A stretch of 56,661 nt of DNA from Chryseobacterium flavum (GTDB lineage: Bacteria > Bacteroidota > Bacteroidia > Flavobacteriales > Weeksellaceae). Location: positions 1-56,661 of the forward strand of contig NZ_QNUE01000020.1 in assembly GCF_003385595.1 (NCBI RefSeq), given 5' to 3'. Both the position numbers and the translations under genes were made by a program. The notes under the pieces were generated by a model. That model saw only the letters and a list, made by a program, of their open reading frames with translations. It was not told the DNA's origin and did not search any database. Of the stretch, positions 7,035 through 15,836 are shown in pieces; position 1 is the first letter of the stretch; each line of letters starts with the position of its first letter.

Positions 7035-8039
7035 CTATTCTTTATTTGAAACGTGCGCATCTTCAAAGCTTGACATTTCATTCAGGAAATTAACCGCGCT
7101 CTGAATAATCGGATAGGCCAGTGCACAGCCTGTCCCTTCTCCCAGACGCAGATCGAGATTAAGAATTGCCTTTTCTCTCATCAATCCCAACAGCTGGGGA
7201 TGGGCATTTTCATTACTTACATGGCAGAAGATACAGTTGTTCAGAATTTCAGGGTTCTTTTTCCATACTGTGGCTACCGCTACCGTGGCAATAAATCCGT
7301 CTACCATAATCAGCATGTTCTGGCGGAAAGCTTCCTCCATTGCCCCTATCATCTGTGCAATTTCCAATCCGCCAAAGGTCCGGGCAATTTCATCCTCGTT
7401 CATTTCGGAAGGATATTTTTCAACAGCTTCCCTCAAGATGCTGATCTTGTTCTGCAGCTGCTGGTCATTCAGTCCCGTCCCTCGGCCGATACAATGGGTG
7501 ACCGGAATGTCAAAAAGTTTGCTCATCATCAGGGAAGAAGCCGAAGTATTGCCAATCCCCATTTCACCGAAACCGATAATATTACAGCCCGTTTTGGCAA
7601 TTTCACTAACAACCGTTTTTCCGTTTTCCAAAGCCTGCTGATATTCTTCAAAAGTCATCGCAGGTTCTTCCAGTATATTACGGCTGGATTTTCGGACCTT
7701 TTTATTCACCAGATTCAATCCTTCCGGGAAATCAAAATTGACTCCGGCATCTACTATTTTAATTGTAATATCATGCTGCCTGCAAAAAACATTAATTGCG
7801 GCACCCCCACCCAGGAAATTCATGACCATCTGATAGGTGACTTCCTGCGGATATGCACTTACTCCGGCAGTGGCAATCCCATGGTCGGCAGCAAAAACCA
7901 CCATATGAGGATTCAGTAATTGTGGTGAAGTAGTCTTCTGAATCATTCCGATTTTGTGGGCCAGGTGTTCCAGCTGTCCCAATGCGCCTAACGGTTTTGT
8001 TTTAAAATCAATTTTATGCTGTAATTCTGATGATAACAT
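7035..8039 (-). CDS. cobT: Nicotinate-nucleotide-dimethylbenzimidazole phosphoribosyltransferase
   Basis: The 334-aa enzyme makes alpha-ribazole 5'-phosphate from nicotinate mononucleotide and a benzimidazole base. Visible family motifs are VFAADHGIATAGVSAYPQ near the N-terminus, GFGEMGIGNTSAS in the middle and RLGEGTGCALAYP, with the catalytic glutamate, near the C-terminus. I chose ATG at 8039 rather than the in-frame TTG at 8048, because the TTG lies inside the promoter -7 box. It is the first gene of the cobT-cobS-cobC operon. No cobU homologue is adjacent, and no cobalamin riboswitch could be recognised upstream. Confidence 0.95.
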   Translation of the reverse strand: MLSSELQHKIDFKTKPLGALGQLEHLAHKIGMIQKTTSPQLLNPHMVVFAADHGIATAGVSAYPQEVTYQMVMNFLGGGAAINVFCRQHDITIKIVDAGVNFDFPEGLNLVNKKVRKSSRNILEEPAMTFEEYQQALENGKTVVSEIAKTGCNIIGFGEMGIGNTSASSLMMSKLFDIPVTHCIGRGTGLNDQQLQNKISILREAVEKYPSEMNEDEIARTFGGLEIAQMIGAMEEAFRQNMLIMVDGFIATVAVATVWKKNPEILNNCIFCHVSNENAHPQLLGLMREKAILNLDLRLGEGTGCALAYPIIQSAVNFLNEMSSFEDAHVSNKE

Positions 8040-8045
8040 GAATGT

Positions 8046-8053
8046 CAAATATA
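8046..8053 (-). promoter_or_regulatory. -7 promoter box of the cobT operon
   Basis: Read leftward the box is TATATTTG, an exact TAnnTTTG match. It ends only 6 bases before the cobT ATG at 8039, so the mRNA is probably leaderless or nearly so. Confidence 0.6.
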
Positions 8054-8240
8054 GTTTTATTAAAGAAATGCAATATTAGTAAAACGGGAGATATTTTGTA
8101 GGGTTTGTTTGTAATTTTAGAGACTGGAGGCCAGATGCTGAAAGCTGAATCTCATCTCAACTCTTTTCCGAACAATTCTCACGCTATCAGCCCTTAAAAA
8201 CTCAACTACTTGTCCCCCGAATCCTAAACTCAAAAAATTC

Positions 8241-8259
8241 TACGCAAGAACATTACGTA
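8241..8259. promoter_or_regulatory. Palindromic operator of the nucleotidyltransferase operon
   Basis: TACGCAA-N5-TTACGTA is a near-perfect copy of the rtcB operator at 1946-1964, with one base different in the right arm. It stands exactly 10 bases before the -7 box TACTTTGC at 8270-8277, the same spacing and the same box as at rtcB. This indicates co-regulation of the two loci. Confidence 0.8.
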
Positions 8260-8269
8260 CTCCATTTTT

Positions 8270-8277
8270 TACTTTGC
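8270..8277 (+). promoter_or_regulatory. -7 promoter box of the nucleotidyltransferase operon
   Basis: TACTTTGC is identical to the rtcB -7 box. The ATG follows 16 bases later. Confidence 0.75.
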
Positions 8278-8293
8278 ACCATAAATCAATACA

Positions 8294-9040
8294 ATGACAC
8301 CAAAAATACTCGAAAAAATAAAAGAAGTTGAAGCAGCAAGAGGCATAGAAGTCCTTCTTGCTGTAGAATCAGGAAGCAGGGCCTGGGGATTTGCCTCTCC
8401 TGACAGCGATTATGATATACGCTTTATATACCGCCATGAAAAAGACTGGTATCTCTCTCCCTGGGATAAAGATGAAACGATAGAATTTATGACCGAAGAT
8501 GATCTGGACGGTTCCGGCTGGGACCTGCGGAGAACCTTTCACCTTTTACTGAAGTCGAACGCTGCTCTATTGAGCTGGTTCTACTCTCCTATCGTTTATA
8601 AAGCGAATGAAAAATTTATGGAACTGTTCAAACCTCTGGCTGATGCCTGCTTTTCTCCGGTTGCCGTTTCTTACCATTATCTAAGCATGAGCAAGAAGTA
8701 TCTGGAAGCCTGCAGAAATGATGAAGTAAAATTAAAAAGCTATTTTTATTGTTTACGAACCACATTAACAGGAAAATGGATCATAGAAAAAGGAACGGTC
8801 CCTCCGGTGCTGTTCACTGAGCTTCTTGTTTTAGTGGACTATGAAACAAGAACAAAAATAGAAGACCTAATAGCTTTAAAAGCCACCAAAGGAGAAACGT
8901 ATTATCACCCGAACGATTGGGAATTATTTGAATACCTTGAGAAAACAATTGCTGAGAGCGAAGAGAAATCAAAGAATTTATCAGGAGGAAAGGTGGATAA
9001 AGGTAAGATGGAGAGGGTTTTCAGGGAGATTCTTATATAA
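8294..9040 (+). CDS. RlaP-type nucleotidyltransferase (PF10127), first copy
   Basis: This 248-aa protein has the polymerase-beta nucleotidyltransferase signature. SGSRAWGF (residues 26-33) is followed by SPDSDYD, with the metal-binding D-x-D at D39/D41. It fits the COG3541/PF10127 family, named RlaP for its association with RNA ligases and proposed to add or rebuild nucleotides during RNA repair. The shared operator with rtcB supports that role here. It is the first gene of a two-gene operon with a second paralogue 26 bases downstream. The substrate cannot be told from the sequence. Confidence 0.88.
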   Translation: MTPKILEKIKEVEAARGIEVLLAVESGSRAWGFASPDSDYDIRFIYRHEKDWYLSPWDKDETIEFMTEDDLDGSGWDLRRTFHLLLKSNAALLSWFYSPIVYKANEKFMELFKPLADACFSPVAVSYHYLSMSKKYLEACRNDEVKLKSYFYCLRTTLTGKWIIEKGTVPPVLFTELLVLVDYETRTKIEDLIALKATKGETYYHPNDWELFEYLEKTIAESEEKSKNLSGGKVDKGKMERVFREILI

Positions 9041-9066
9041 TTAATTATTTAAATTACTAAAAAAAC

Positions 9067-10158
9067 ATGACCATTCAAGACCTAAAAAACAAAAACCTTC
9101 TCCTCTTCGAAGCTATTTCCGGAAGCCGGGCTTTCGGTCTGGCTACAGAAAATTCAGATACGGATATCCGTGGGGTGTATTATCTGCCGAAGGAAGATTT
9201 CTTTGGTCTGAATTACATTCCGCAGATTTCCAATGAGACGAATGACATTACCTATTATGAAATCGGGAGGTTTGTAGAACTGCTGCAGAAAAACAACCCT
9301 AATATTCTGGAAATTCTGGCCAGTCCGGAAGACTGCATCCTGTACAGACATCCTTTGATGGATCTGCTGAAAACTGAAGATTTCCTGTCAAAACTATGCA
9401 AAGACACCTTTGCAGGATATGCGGTTTCACAAATCAAAAAGGCAAAAGGTCTTAATAAAAAGATTTTAAATCCTGTGGAGAAAGAAAGAAAATCTATCCT
9501 TGATTTCTGCTTCATTCTTGAAGGTCAGGGCTCTGTACCATTGAAGAAATGGCTGTACGAATTTCCTTCCTTCGAAAAGGAGCCCGAAAGCCAATGTAGT
9601 CTCTTACAGGAAAACTTTGGATTGGTAAACATAGATCATACAAAGGGAATGTTTGCATTATTTTACGATGAATCGGGAACGTTGGGATATAAAGGAATTA
9701 TCAGGAATGAAGAAGCTAATCAGGTTTCTGTATCATCCGTTCCTAAAAATGAAAAGCCGGTTGCATATCTGTTCTGCAATCTGGATGCCTACTCTGTTTA
9801 CTGTAAAGACTACAGGGAATACTGGAAATGGGTGGCAGAGCGTAATAAAGACCGTTACAATGTCAATCAGATACACGGGCAGAATTATGACAGTAAAAAT
9901 ATGATGCACACCATCCGGCTGCTACAGTCCTGTGAACAGATTTTTAAAACCGGTTCACTGACGATCCGCGTAGAAAATCGTAAAGAACTCCTGGACATCA
10001 AAGCAGGCAGCCAGTCTTATGAAAGTGTCATGAAAAAGGCGGAAATCCTGATCCGGTCTATAGAAGACTATTACTCTATCTCTCATCTTCCTGATGCTCC
10101 TGATTTGGAAAAAACGACAAAAATTTTAATTGAAATGAGGGAGAGGCTTTATGCTTAA
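9067..10158 (+). CDS. RlaP-type nucleotidyltransferase (PF10127), second copy
   Basis: The 363-aa paralogue has the same catalytic core, SGSRAFGLATENSDTDIRGV (residues 18-37), with D31 and D33 as the metal-binding pair. It carries a longer C-terminal helical half (about 230-363). It follows the first nucleotidyltransferase by 26 bases and is expected to be on the same mRNA, under the rtcB-like operator. Two divergent copies in one operon suggest different substrates or a heteromer. Function in RNA repair is inferred from family and regulation. Confidence 0.87.
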   Translation: MTIQDLKNKNLLLFEAISGSRAFGLATENSDTDIRGVYYLPKEDFFGLNYIPQISNETNDITYYEIGRFVELLQKNNPNILEILASPEDCILYRHPLMDLLKTEDFLSKLCKDTFAGYAVSQIKKAKGLNKKILNPVEKERKSILDFCFILEGQGSVPLKKWLYEFPSFEKEPESQCSLLQENFGLVNIDHTKGMFALFYDESGTLGYKGIIRNEEANQVSVSSVPKNEKPVAYLFCNLDAYSVYCKDYREYWKWVAERNKDRYNVNQIHGQNYDSKNMMHTIRLLQSCEQIFKTGSLTIRVENRKELLDIKAGSQSYESVMKKAEILIRSIEDYYSISHLPDAPDLEKTTKILIEMRERLYA

Positions 10159-10192
10159 CGAGTTATGAGTTATAAATTATGAGTTATGAGTT
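10159..10192. repeat. Heptamer-type intergenic repeat (GAGTTAT series)
   Basis: GAGTTATGAGTTATAAATTATGAGTTATGAG is built from imperfect 7-base units. It is the reverse complement of the ATAACTT series at 11505-11558, so both belong to one interspersed intergenic repeat type. Confidence 0.6.
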
Positions 10193-10217
10193 GTGGGATG
10201 GGTTAAAATTCCACAAC
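10190..10217. terminator. Hairpin between converging genes
   Basis: GTTGTGG and CCACAAC form a 7-bp stem between the second nucleotidyltransferase and the TfoX-like gene. There is no T-run of note. Confidence 0.4.
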
Positions 10218-10228
10218 TGTACTCATCT

Positions 10229-10570
10229 TTATTTTTTTGAAGATTTTGCCATTGGATTATAGTCAAGGCACAGTTTTATCCAGTATTCAAAATCATCAGG
10301 TTTTTGAAATCCGGTGGGCTCCACATAGCAGTATCCTTTAAGCTGTTTTCCTTTCATGATCATGGGGAGGAAACCTTTTTTTTCAGAAACCTCATCCTCC
10401 AGATCCGGATTATAACGGCACATCAGATTATCATGACTGATATTGATGCACATTTTATCATTCACAAGAAATGATAAACCACTAAACATTTTTTTTTCTT
10501 CAATCCTTATATCAGGAACCAATGAAAGGCGCTCACGGACCCTGTCTGCCAATTCGATATTGTATGCCAT
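10229..10570 (-). CDS. TfoX/Sxy N-terminal domain protein
   Basis: This 113-aa protein matches the stand-alone TfoX_N type: the KKMFSGLSFLVNDKMCINIS segment around residues 26-45 and a C-terminal region after MKGKQLKGYCYV. Full-length Sxy/TfoX is a competence co-regulator in gammaproteobacteria, but these single-domain bacteroidete proteins have no established role. There is a Lys/Ser tail (AKSSKK). It is monocistronic. Confidence 0.82.
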   Translation of the reverse strand: MAYNIELADRVRERLSLVPDIRIEEKKMFSGLSFLVNDKMCINISHDNLMCRYNPDLEDEVSEKKGFLPMIMKGKQLKGYCYVEPTGFQKPDDFEYWIKLCLDYNPMAKSSKK

Positions 10571-10702
10571 AATTCTTTTTTTATCACTTAAAATTAAGCA
10601 AAATCAACGTTCAGCACAGTATTTTCAACCTTTTTTTCAATTAAAAACATGTTTTAAATAAAATTTTATTTAAATTAATTATTGTTTTACGATAATTAAT
10701 TA

Positions 10703-10710
10703 TACATTTG
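10703..10710 (+). promoter_or_regulatory. Promoter of the DUF2975-HTH pair
   Basis: TACATTTG is an exact TAnnTTTG box. A TTG at 10682-10684 lies 18 bases upstream, the expected position of the Bacteroidota -33 element. Confidence 0.65.
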
Positions 10711-10733
10711 CAATATCATAAAAGATAATAACG

Positions 10734-11249
10734 ATGAACCAGACCAAAACTATTTCAAGGGTCTTATTTTATATCTGCACTCTGATATCGGCCGGATACT
10801 TAATCATGGCATTGTATTCGGTGTTTTGCCTTTCCACAGGTTATGCTGTTACCCCTTATGCAAACGGCCAATATCTCCACATCAATTATCCTTTTACAGA
10901 ACGGCCGTTTCTGAATATTGAAGATAACTATCCATATATCATTTTTTCATTCCTGCTGGTTTTAATTTCTTATGGAATTTTTTTCTGGCTTTCCGCCAAA
11001 GTTTTCAAAGTATTTTTCCAGCCTAAACTATTTACAAAAGAACATATACTTCAGCTTAAGAGATTTTACCTGTATAATATTTTCATTCCGCTTCCCCTGG
11101 TGATTATCGCGAGTTTCTTTGTGGAAGTTGAAAGTATTGTCTGGGGATTGGTGTTTATTCACTTTATGCTTGGAATTTTCTGTCTGTTTCTTGCAAATAT
11201 CTTTAAGCAAGGACTACATTTGCAAAACGAACAAGATCTTTTTATATAA
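10734..11249 (+). CDS. DUF2975-type membrane protein
   Basis: This 171-aa protein has four predicted hydrophobic segments (about 10-30, 60-85, 105-130 and 135-155) and short polar ends. Such DUF2975 proteins usually pair with a small HTH gene of the XRE type, as here, where the partner begins one base after this gene's stop. The pair may act as a membrane component with its regulator. The function is not established. Confidence 0.82.
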   Translation: MNQTKTISRVLFYICTLISAGYLIMALYSVFCLSTGYAVTPYANGQYLHINYPFTERPFLNIEDNYPYIIFSFLLVLISYGIFFWLSAKVFKVFFQPKLFTKEHILQLKRFYLYNIFIPLPLVIIASFFVEVESIVWGLVFIHFMLGIFCLFLANIFKQGLHLQNEQDLFI

Positions 11250-11250
11250 T

Positions 11251-11454
11251 ATGCCAATTATAGTTAATTTAGACGTCATGCTGGCCAAACGAAAAATGCA
11301 GAGTAAAGAATTGGCAGAAAAGCTGGGGATTACTCCCGTTAATCTCTCTATCCTCAAAACCGGAAAAGCAAAAGGGGTACGTTTTGATACCCTGGAAGCC
11401 ATCTGCAAAATACTGGAATGTCAGCCCGGAGATATTCTGGAATTTAAAGAATAA
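11251..11454 (+). CDS. Small XRE-family HTH regulator
   Basis: This 67-aa protein is almost entirely one helix-turn-helix domain: SKELAEKLGITPVNLSILKT, then RFDTLEAICKILECQPGDIL, as in YozG-type regulators. An open frame extends further upstream. I chose ATG at 11251, next to the stop codon of the DUF2975 gene, because the longer version would only duplicate that coding region. It is probably translated by coupling and regulates its own operon. Confidence 0.87.
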   Translation: MPIIVNLDVMLAKRKMQSKELAEKLGITPVNLSILKTGKAKGVRFDTLEAICKILECQPGDILEFKE

Positions 11455-11504
11455 TCCCGATCCTGAGCACCTGCCAGAGTATTTGAATATAGTGTCACCC
11501 CACT

Positions 11505-11558
11505 CATAACTTATAACTTATAACTTATAACTTATAACTTATAACTTATAACTTATAA
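11505..11558. repeat. Tandem heptamer repeat TTATAAC
   Basis: There are six perfect TTATAAC units from 11511, flanked by partial units, in the gap between the HTH gene and the ABC transporter operon. The copy number probably varies between strains. It is the inverted counterpart of the repeat at 10159-10192. Confidence 0.9.
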
Positions 11559-11616
11559 TTTCTACCATTAGCTGCCCACCCGGCCGCCTGCTCACCTATT
11601 ACCCAAACACAACCTT

Positions 11617-12489
11617 ATGAATACTTTATCCATCAAAGACCTTACTCTCACTTATAAAAATGGCTTTCAGGCTATTAAGAACATTTCCCTGGAAATAGAG
11701 AACGGAATGTTTGGCTTACTTGGCCCTAACGGCGCCGGAAAGTCATCATTAATGAAAACCATTGTGGGATTGCAGAAACCTACTTCAGGAAGTATTGTTT
11801 TCAACGAAACAAACATTGTAAAAACTCCCGGTTATATTAAGCAGAACCTCGGGTTTCTTCCCCAGGACTTCGGGGTATATCCAAAAGTTTCAGCTTATGA
11901 CCTTTTGGAACATATTGCAATACTGAAAGGTATTACCCATTCTAAAGAACGTAAACAGCAGATTTTAAATTTACTCGAAAAAGTCAACCTTTCCGATTTC
12001 AGGAATAAAGAGGTCCATACTTTTTCAGGAGGAATGAAGCAACGGTTTGGAGTAGCGCAGGCACTGCTGGGAAGCCCTAAGATCATCATTGTAGATGAAC
12101 CTACTGCCGGATTGGATCCTGAAGAACGCAACCGCTTTAATTCGTTGCTGAATGATATTAGCCAGGAAGTTATTGTAATTTTATCAACCCATCTGGTGGA
12201 AGATGTAAGAAACCTTTGTTCAGAAATGGCTGTCATGGACCACGGCCGGATCCTCAGAAAAGGAAAACCCGGAAAATTAATCGCCGAACTGGAAAACAAG
12301 ATCTGGTCAAAGCCTATCCATAAGAACGAATGGGAAAATTACAATTCCCACTATGAGATCATCAGCAGGCAGCTGATAGAACGGGAAATGCATATTACCG
12401 TATTTTCTCATGACCCGTTACCGGATTTTAATCCTGTTAACCCTTTACTGGAGCACGTTTATTTCCATACCCTTACTCAAAAACCTTAA
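11617..12489 (+). CDS. ABC transporter ATP-binding protein
   Basis: This 290-aa ATPase has Walker A GPNGAGKSS, the ABC signature FSGGMKQR, Walker B IIIVDEPTAGLDPEE and a switch histidine in LSTHLVED. The C-terminal 70 residues lie outside the ATPase core, as in exporters that act with ABC-2-type permeases. Its partner, a permease fused to an M1 peptidase, starts 2 bases after its stop codon. Together they probably form a two-gene export or peptide-related system. Confidence 0.95.
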   Translation: MNTLSIKDLTLTYKNGFQAIKNISLEIENGMFGLLGPNGAGKSSLMKTIVGLQKPTSGSIVFNETNIVKTPGYIKQNLGFLPQDFGVYPKVSAYDLLEHIAILKGITHSKERKQQILNLLEKVNLSDFRNKEVHTFSGGMKQRFGVAQALLGSPKIIIVDEPTAGLDPEERNRFNSLLNDISQEVIVILSTHLVEDVRNLCSEMAVMDHGRILRKGKPGKLIAELENKIWSKPIHKNEWENYNSHYEIISRQLIEREMHITVFSHDPLPDFNPVNPLLEHVYFHTLTQKP

Positions 12490-12491
12490 TT

Positions 12492-15400
12492 ATGAACACC
12501 ATATTTTTATTCGAAGCCAAACGCTCTGTCAAGCACTGGCCACTATATCTTATTGCCTTTATCCTGTTATGTACAGGTATTTTCTGTGGGAATCAATTTA
12601 ATCTTTCACCGGGAGAAGGCATTTTTCTGAACTCTCCGTATACAATCGGATTAATGACAGGACTGCTGAGCCTGTCTATTATCTTTTTCGGGTGCATCTA
12701 TGCATTGCAGCTGCTGTTCAGGGACTATGATTCAAAATTTGACCTTATCCTGTATTCCTTCCCTTTTTCAAAAGGAGATTATCTTAAGGGAAAGTTCCTT
12801 CATTATTTTCTTCAGACTTTCCTGAGCTTTTCATTTTTAATGGCAGGTTTTATCATAGGGCAGAACATCAGGACAGGAAGTGAGATACAGGAGCATTTTA
12901 GTCTGGGTTATTATGTATATACACTGTTTATTTTTGGTGCATTCAACAGCATTCTTGTATGCAGTCTTTTGTTTTGTATTTCATTTACTGTAAAGAAAAA
13001 ACTATTGACTGTTGCAGGCGGGCTCCTTCTTTACATCCTGTATACGGTGATCATGCTATTCTCCAATTCACCTTTTATGGCCGGCAGTATCCCACAATCA
13101 CCAGAAGCCCAGCAATTATCCGCACTGATTGATCCATTTGGATTATCTTCCTATTTTTTTGATGCCAGAGCATTCACTATAGATCAGAAAAATGCATCCA
13201 TAGTCCCTTTAACTGATTATTTACTATTCAACAGAATACTTTTTCTGATCATATCGGGACTTGTTTTGCTGCTTACTTTTCAGGTATTCTCATTCTCAAA
13301 TCTATCCGGATCCAAAGTTAAAAAAACAAATAAAAATGAGCCTTTCTTCACCACTCTGGATTCCTCTGCTTATACAGTCACTTCATCAGATTTTGGAAAG
13401 CACGCCTCTTTCAGAGCTGTCGTTTCTTTTGCTAAAATCGATCTGATGTATCTTTTTAAAAGCATTGCGCTGCCGGCAGTAGTGATCATGTTATTGTTTT
13501 TTGTAGGAATGGAAATGTATGCTGAAATCGAAAAAGGAATACGCCTGCCTCAAAAATATGCAGGTTCAGGACTTATGGCCACAACTATTTCTGAAAACTT
13601 TCCCTTGTTTGGGCTTTTACTTACCACTTATTTTCTTAATGATTTATACTGGCGAAGTTATTCATCAGGATTTGTTATGATTGAGAAAAGTACTTTTTTC
13701 TCTACCGGTAAACTGACCGGCCACCTCATTTCCATAAGTACCTTATTATTCTTTTTTACGGGGATCCTGATCATTCAGGGACTTGTATTTCAGTTTGCTT
13801 ATCAATACTTCCACATTGACTGGAATGCCTATATGGGTGTTTCCCTCTTTAATACTTTTCCTCTTATTTTATTTTCTGCATTTCTGCTGGTGATCAATGA
13901 TATGATCAGAAACAAATTTATTGCCCTGGGAGTTTCGGTTCTGTCTGTATTTATGCTGGCCGGTCCTCTTTCCGGTAAGGTACTTTCCTACCCTCTTTTC
14001 AGGATATTTTCAGATTTTAAAGGCAGTTATAGTGATTTTAACGGATATGGGATTTACGCGGGGGCATTTGCACAGAGGCTCTTGTTTGGAACCGGAATCA
14101 TAGCCGTAGTATGGATGCTGAATAAAAGCATTACAATCAGAAAAATTCCATTGCTATCAGGAGTATTTAGTATCCTTCTGCTGTTTTCAGGAATCTTTGC
14201 AGGAACTTATTTTATGAAAGGCTATGCTCCTAAAAATGACGAGACAGCCATATTAAATGCGGTACAGTATGAAAAAAAATTTCGTCAGTACGAAAATCTT
14301 CCGCAGCCGGATATTACCGATGTTATAACTGAAATCCATTTATACCCTTCAGAAAATGCCTATGAGATCAGTGGCCGGTATATTCTGAAAAATCAGACAG
14401 AACAGCCGATCAATAAGATCCTTTTTACTTTCCATGATGATGTGAAACTAAAATCAGCAGTACTCACTTCTGGTGTACAAAAGGTACAGGTCACTGATCC
14501 GGTGATGGAAGTTGTGTTAAAAAAACCGATGAATGCAGGAGCAGTTGCAGTCTTCAATTTTAAATTTTCCTATCGGTGGTATGCCATAAACGGGCATCAG
14601 TCGTTTAATGCGATCATCAATAATGGTTCCTTTATGAGAATCAGCAGATATTATCCGGCAATCGGATATCAAAAATACAAAGAAGTTGAGGACCTCAAAA
14701 TACGTAAGGACCATCATCTTGGAAAACTGACTGCTTTGAAAAAGCCTGAAGCTCCGGAACTATTTAAAAACGACTTCATCAATCTGGATATGACCGTTTC
14801 TACAGAGAAAAAACAGTATGTTGCCGGAACCGGAGATTTGCTGAAAAAATGGACACGCTCCGGAAGGAATTACTTCAGGTACAAGGCTCAAAAAATCCCG
14901 TTCCGGTTTGCTTTATCTTCTGCAGAATATCATATAAAAAATGTAAACTATAAGGGAATAATAATAAATATCCTTTATCATAAGAAACATTTTGAAAATG
15001 TAGATCATCTTGTAAAGAATGCAGAAATTACATTGGATTACTGCCAGCAGAACTTTGGGAAATATCCTTTTAAAACTATCACATTTGCAGAAATTTCATC
15101 TTATACCCGGGGATTTGCTGCCACAGCCTACCCTTCAGCTATTTTTATGCCGGAAGATATGATCTTTCATGCCAATATTCACGCTGATCAGCAACAGGAC
15201 GTCATCAATGAACTTGCAGGGCACGAACTTTCTCATCTTTGGTGGGGCAGCAGCCAGATCGACCCTGATCATGAAAGAGAAGGAGATATAATGCTTACTG
15301 AAACACTGGCAATGTACACCGAAATGATGCTCTATAAAAAAATGCATGGTACAGATAAAATGATGGAAAGAATAAAGATGCATCAACAGATCTATGATAA

Positions 15401-15740
15401 TGAAAAAGGGCTATCGGAAAACATGCCTGTTTATAAAGCAACCGGAGAAGTTCCTCATATCTCATATTCAAAAGGGGCTGTGGTAATGGTAAAACTCAGT
15501 GAGTATATAGGAGAAAACAATGTCAATAAGGCATTAAGAAATTTTCTAAGAAACAACCAGTATCCTAAAAAACCGGCATCTGCGGATTTACTGAATGAAT
15601 TTTATAAAGTAGCGCCTGATACTACTGCAAAAAAATATATTGATAATCTGTTTAAGACAACCGAAGGCATTCCTTCTCCCCCTTATTCTAAAAATGATAC
15701 TGCCTCTTCGGAACAGAGTGAGCCTGTCGGAAGCTTCTGA
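12492..15740 (+). CDS. ABC permease fused to M1-family metallopeptidase
   Basis: This is a 1082-aa fusion. The N-terminal half (about 1-580) contains around twelve hydrophobic helices in two ABC-2-like groups. The C-terminal half is an M1 (gluzincin) peptidase with the zinc motif HELSH at residues 911-915. LTETLAMYTE follows about 20 residues later and holds the third ligand; the spacing is slightly longer than the classical 18. The upstream ATPase gene is the cognate nucleotide-binding subunit. The peptidase half should face the periplasm or outer side, trimming or releasing peptides, but the substrate is unknown. Such fusions occur widely in Bacteroidota. Confidence 0.92.
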   Translation: MNTIFLFEAKRSVKHWPLYLIAFILLCTGIFCGNQFNLSPGEGIFLNSPYTIGLMTGLLSLSIIFFGCIYALQLLFRDYDSKFDLILYSFPFSKGDYLKGKFLHYFLQTFLSFSFLMAGFIIGQNIRTGSEIQEHFSLGYYVYTLFIFGAFNSILVCSLLFCISFTVKKKLLTVAGGLLLYILYTVIMLFSNSPFMAGSIPQSPEAQQLSALIDPFGLSSYFFDARAFTIDQKNASIVPLTDYLLFNRILFLIISGLVLLLTFQVFSFSNLSGSKVKKTNKNEPFFTTLDSSAYTVTSSDFGKHASFRAVVSFAKIDLMYLFKSIALPAVVIMLLFFVGMEMYAEIEKGIRLPQKYAGSGLMATTISENFPLFGLLLTTYFLNDLYWRSYSSGFVMIEKSTFFSTGKLTGHLISISTLLFFFTGILIIQGLVFQFAYQYFHIDWNAYMGVSLFNTFPLILFSAFLLVINDMIRNKFIALGVSVLSVFMLAGPLSGKVLSYPLFRIFSDFKGSYSDFNGYGIYAGAFAQRLLFGTGIIAVVWMLNKSITIRKIPLLSGVFSILLLFSGIFAGTYFMKGYAPKNDETAILNAVQYEKKFRQYENLPQPDITDVITEIHLYPSENAYEISGRYILKNQTEQPINKILFTFHDDVKLKSAVLTSGVQKVQVTDPVMEVVLKKPMNAGAVAVFNFKFSYRWYAINGHQSFNAIINNGSFMRISRYYPAIGYQKYKEVEDLKIRKDHHLGKLTALKKPEAPELFKNDFINLDMTVSTEKKQYVAGTGDLLKKWTRSGRNYFRYKAQKIPFRFALSSAEYHIKNVNYKGIIINILYHKKHFENVDHLVKNAEITLDYCQQNFGKYPFKTITFAEISSYTRGFAATAYPSAIFMPEDMIFHANIHADQQQDVINELAGHELSHLWWGSSQIDPDHEREGDIMLTETLAMYTEMMLYKKMHGTDKMMERIKMHQQIYDNEKGLSENMPVYKATGEVPHISYSKGAVVMVKLSEYIGENNVNKALRNFLRNNQYPKKPASADLLNEFYKVAPDTTAKKYIDNLFKTTEGIPSPPYSKNDTASSEQSEPVGSF

Positions 15741-15801
15741 TTTTAATTAATTTTCATAATACTGTAACAAAGTAAAAAAATATTCAACAAATTAGTTGAC
15801 A

Positions 15802-15816
15802 TATCAATATTTGATA
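15802..15816. promoter_or_regulatory. Candidate MarR autoregulatory operator
   Basis: TATCAA-TAT-TTGATA is a perfect 15-base palindrome 21 bases before the MarR-family ATG. Size and position fit MarR self-repression. Confidence 0.55.
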
Positions 15817-15836
15817 AATCATTTTAATTTGAAAAT

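Noticed and set aside
8049..8240. Cobalamin riboswitch upstream of cobT
   Set aside because: No B12-box-like sequence or suitable paired elements were found, and the promoter box is almost at the start codon.
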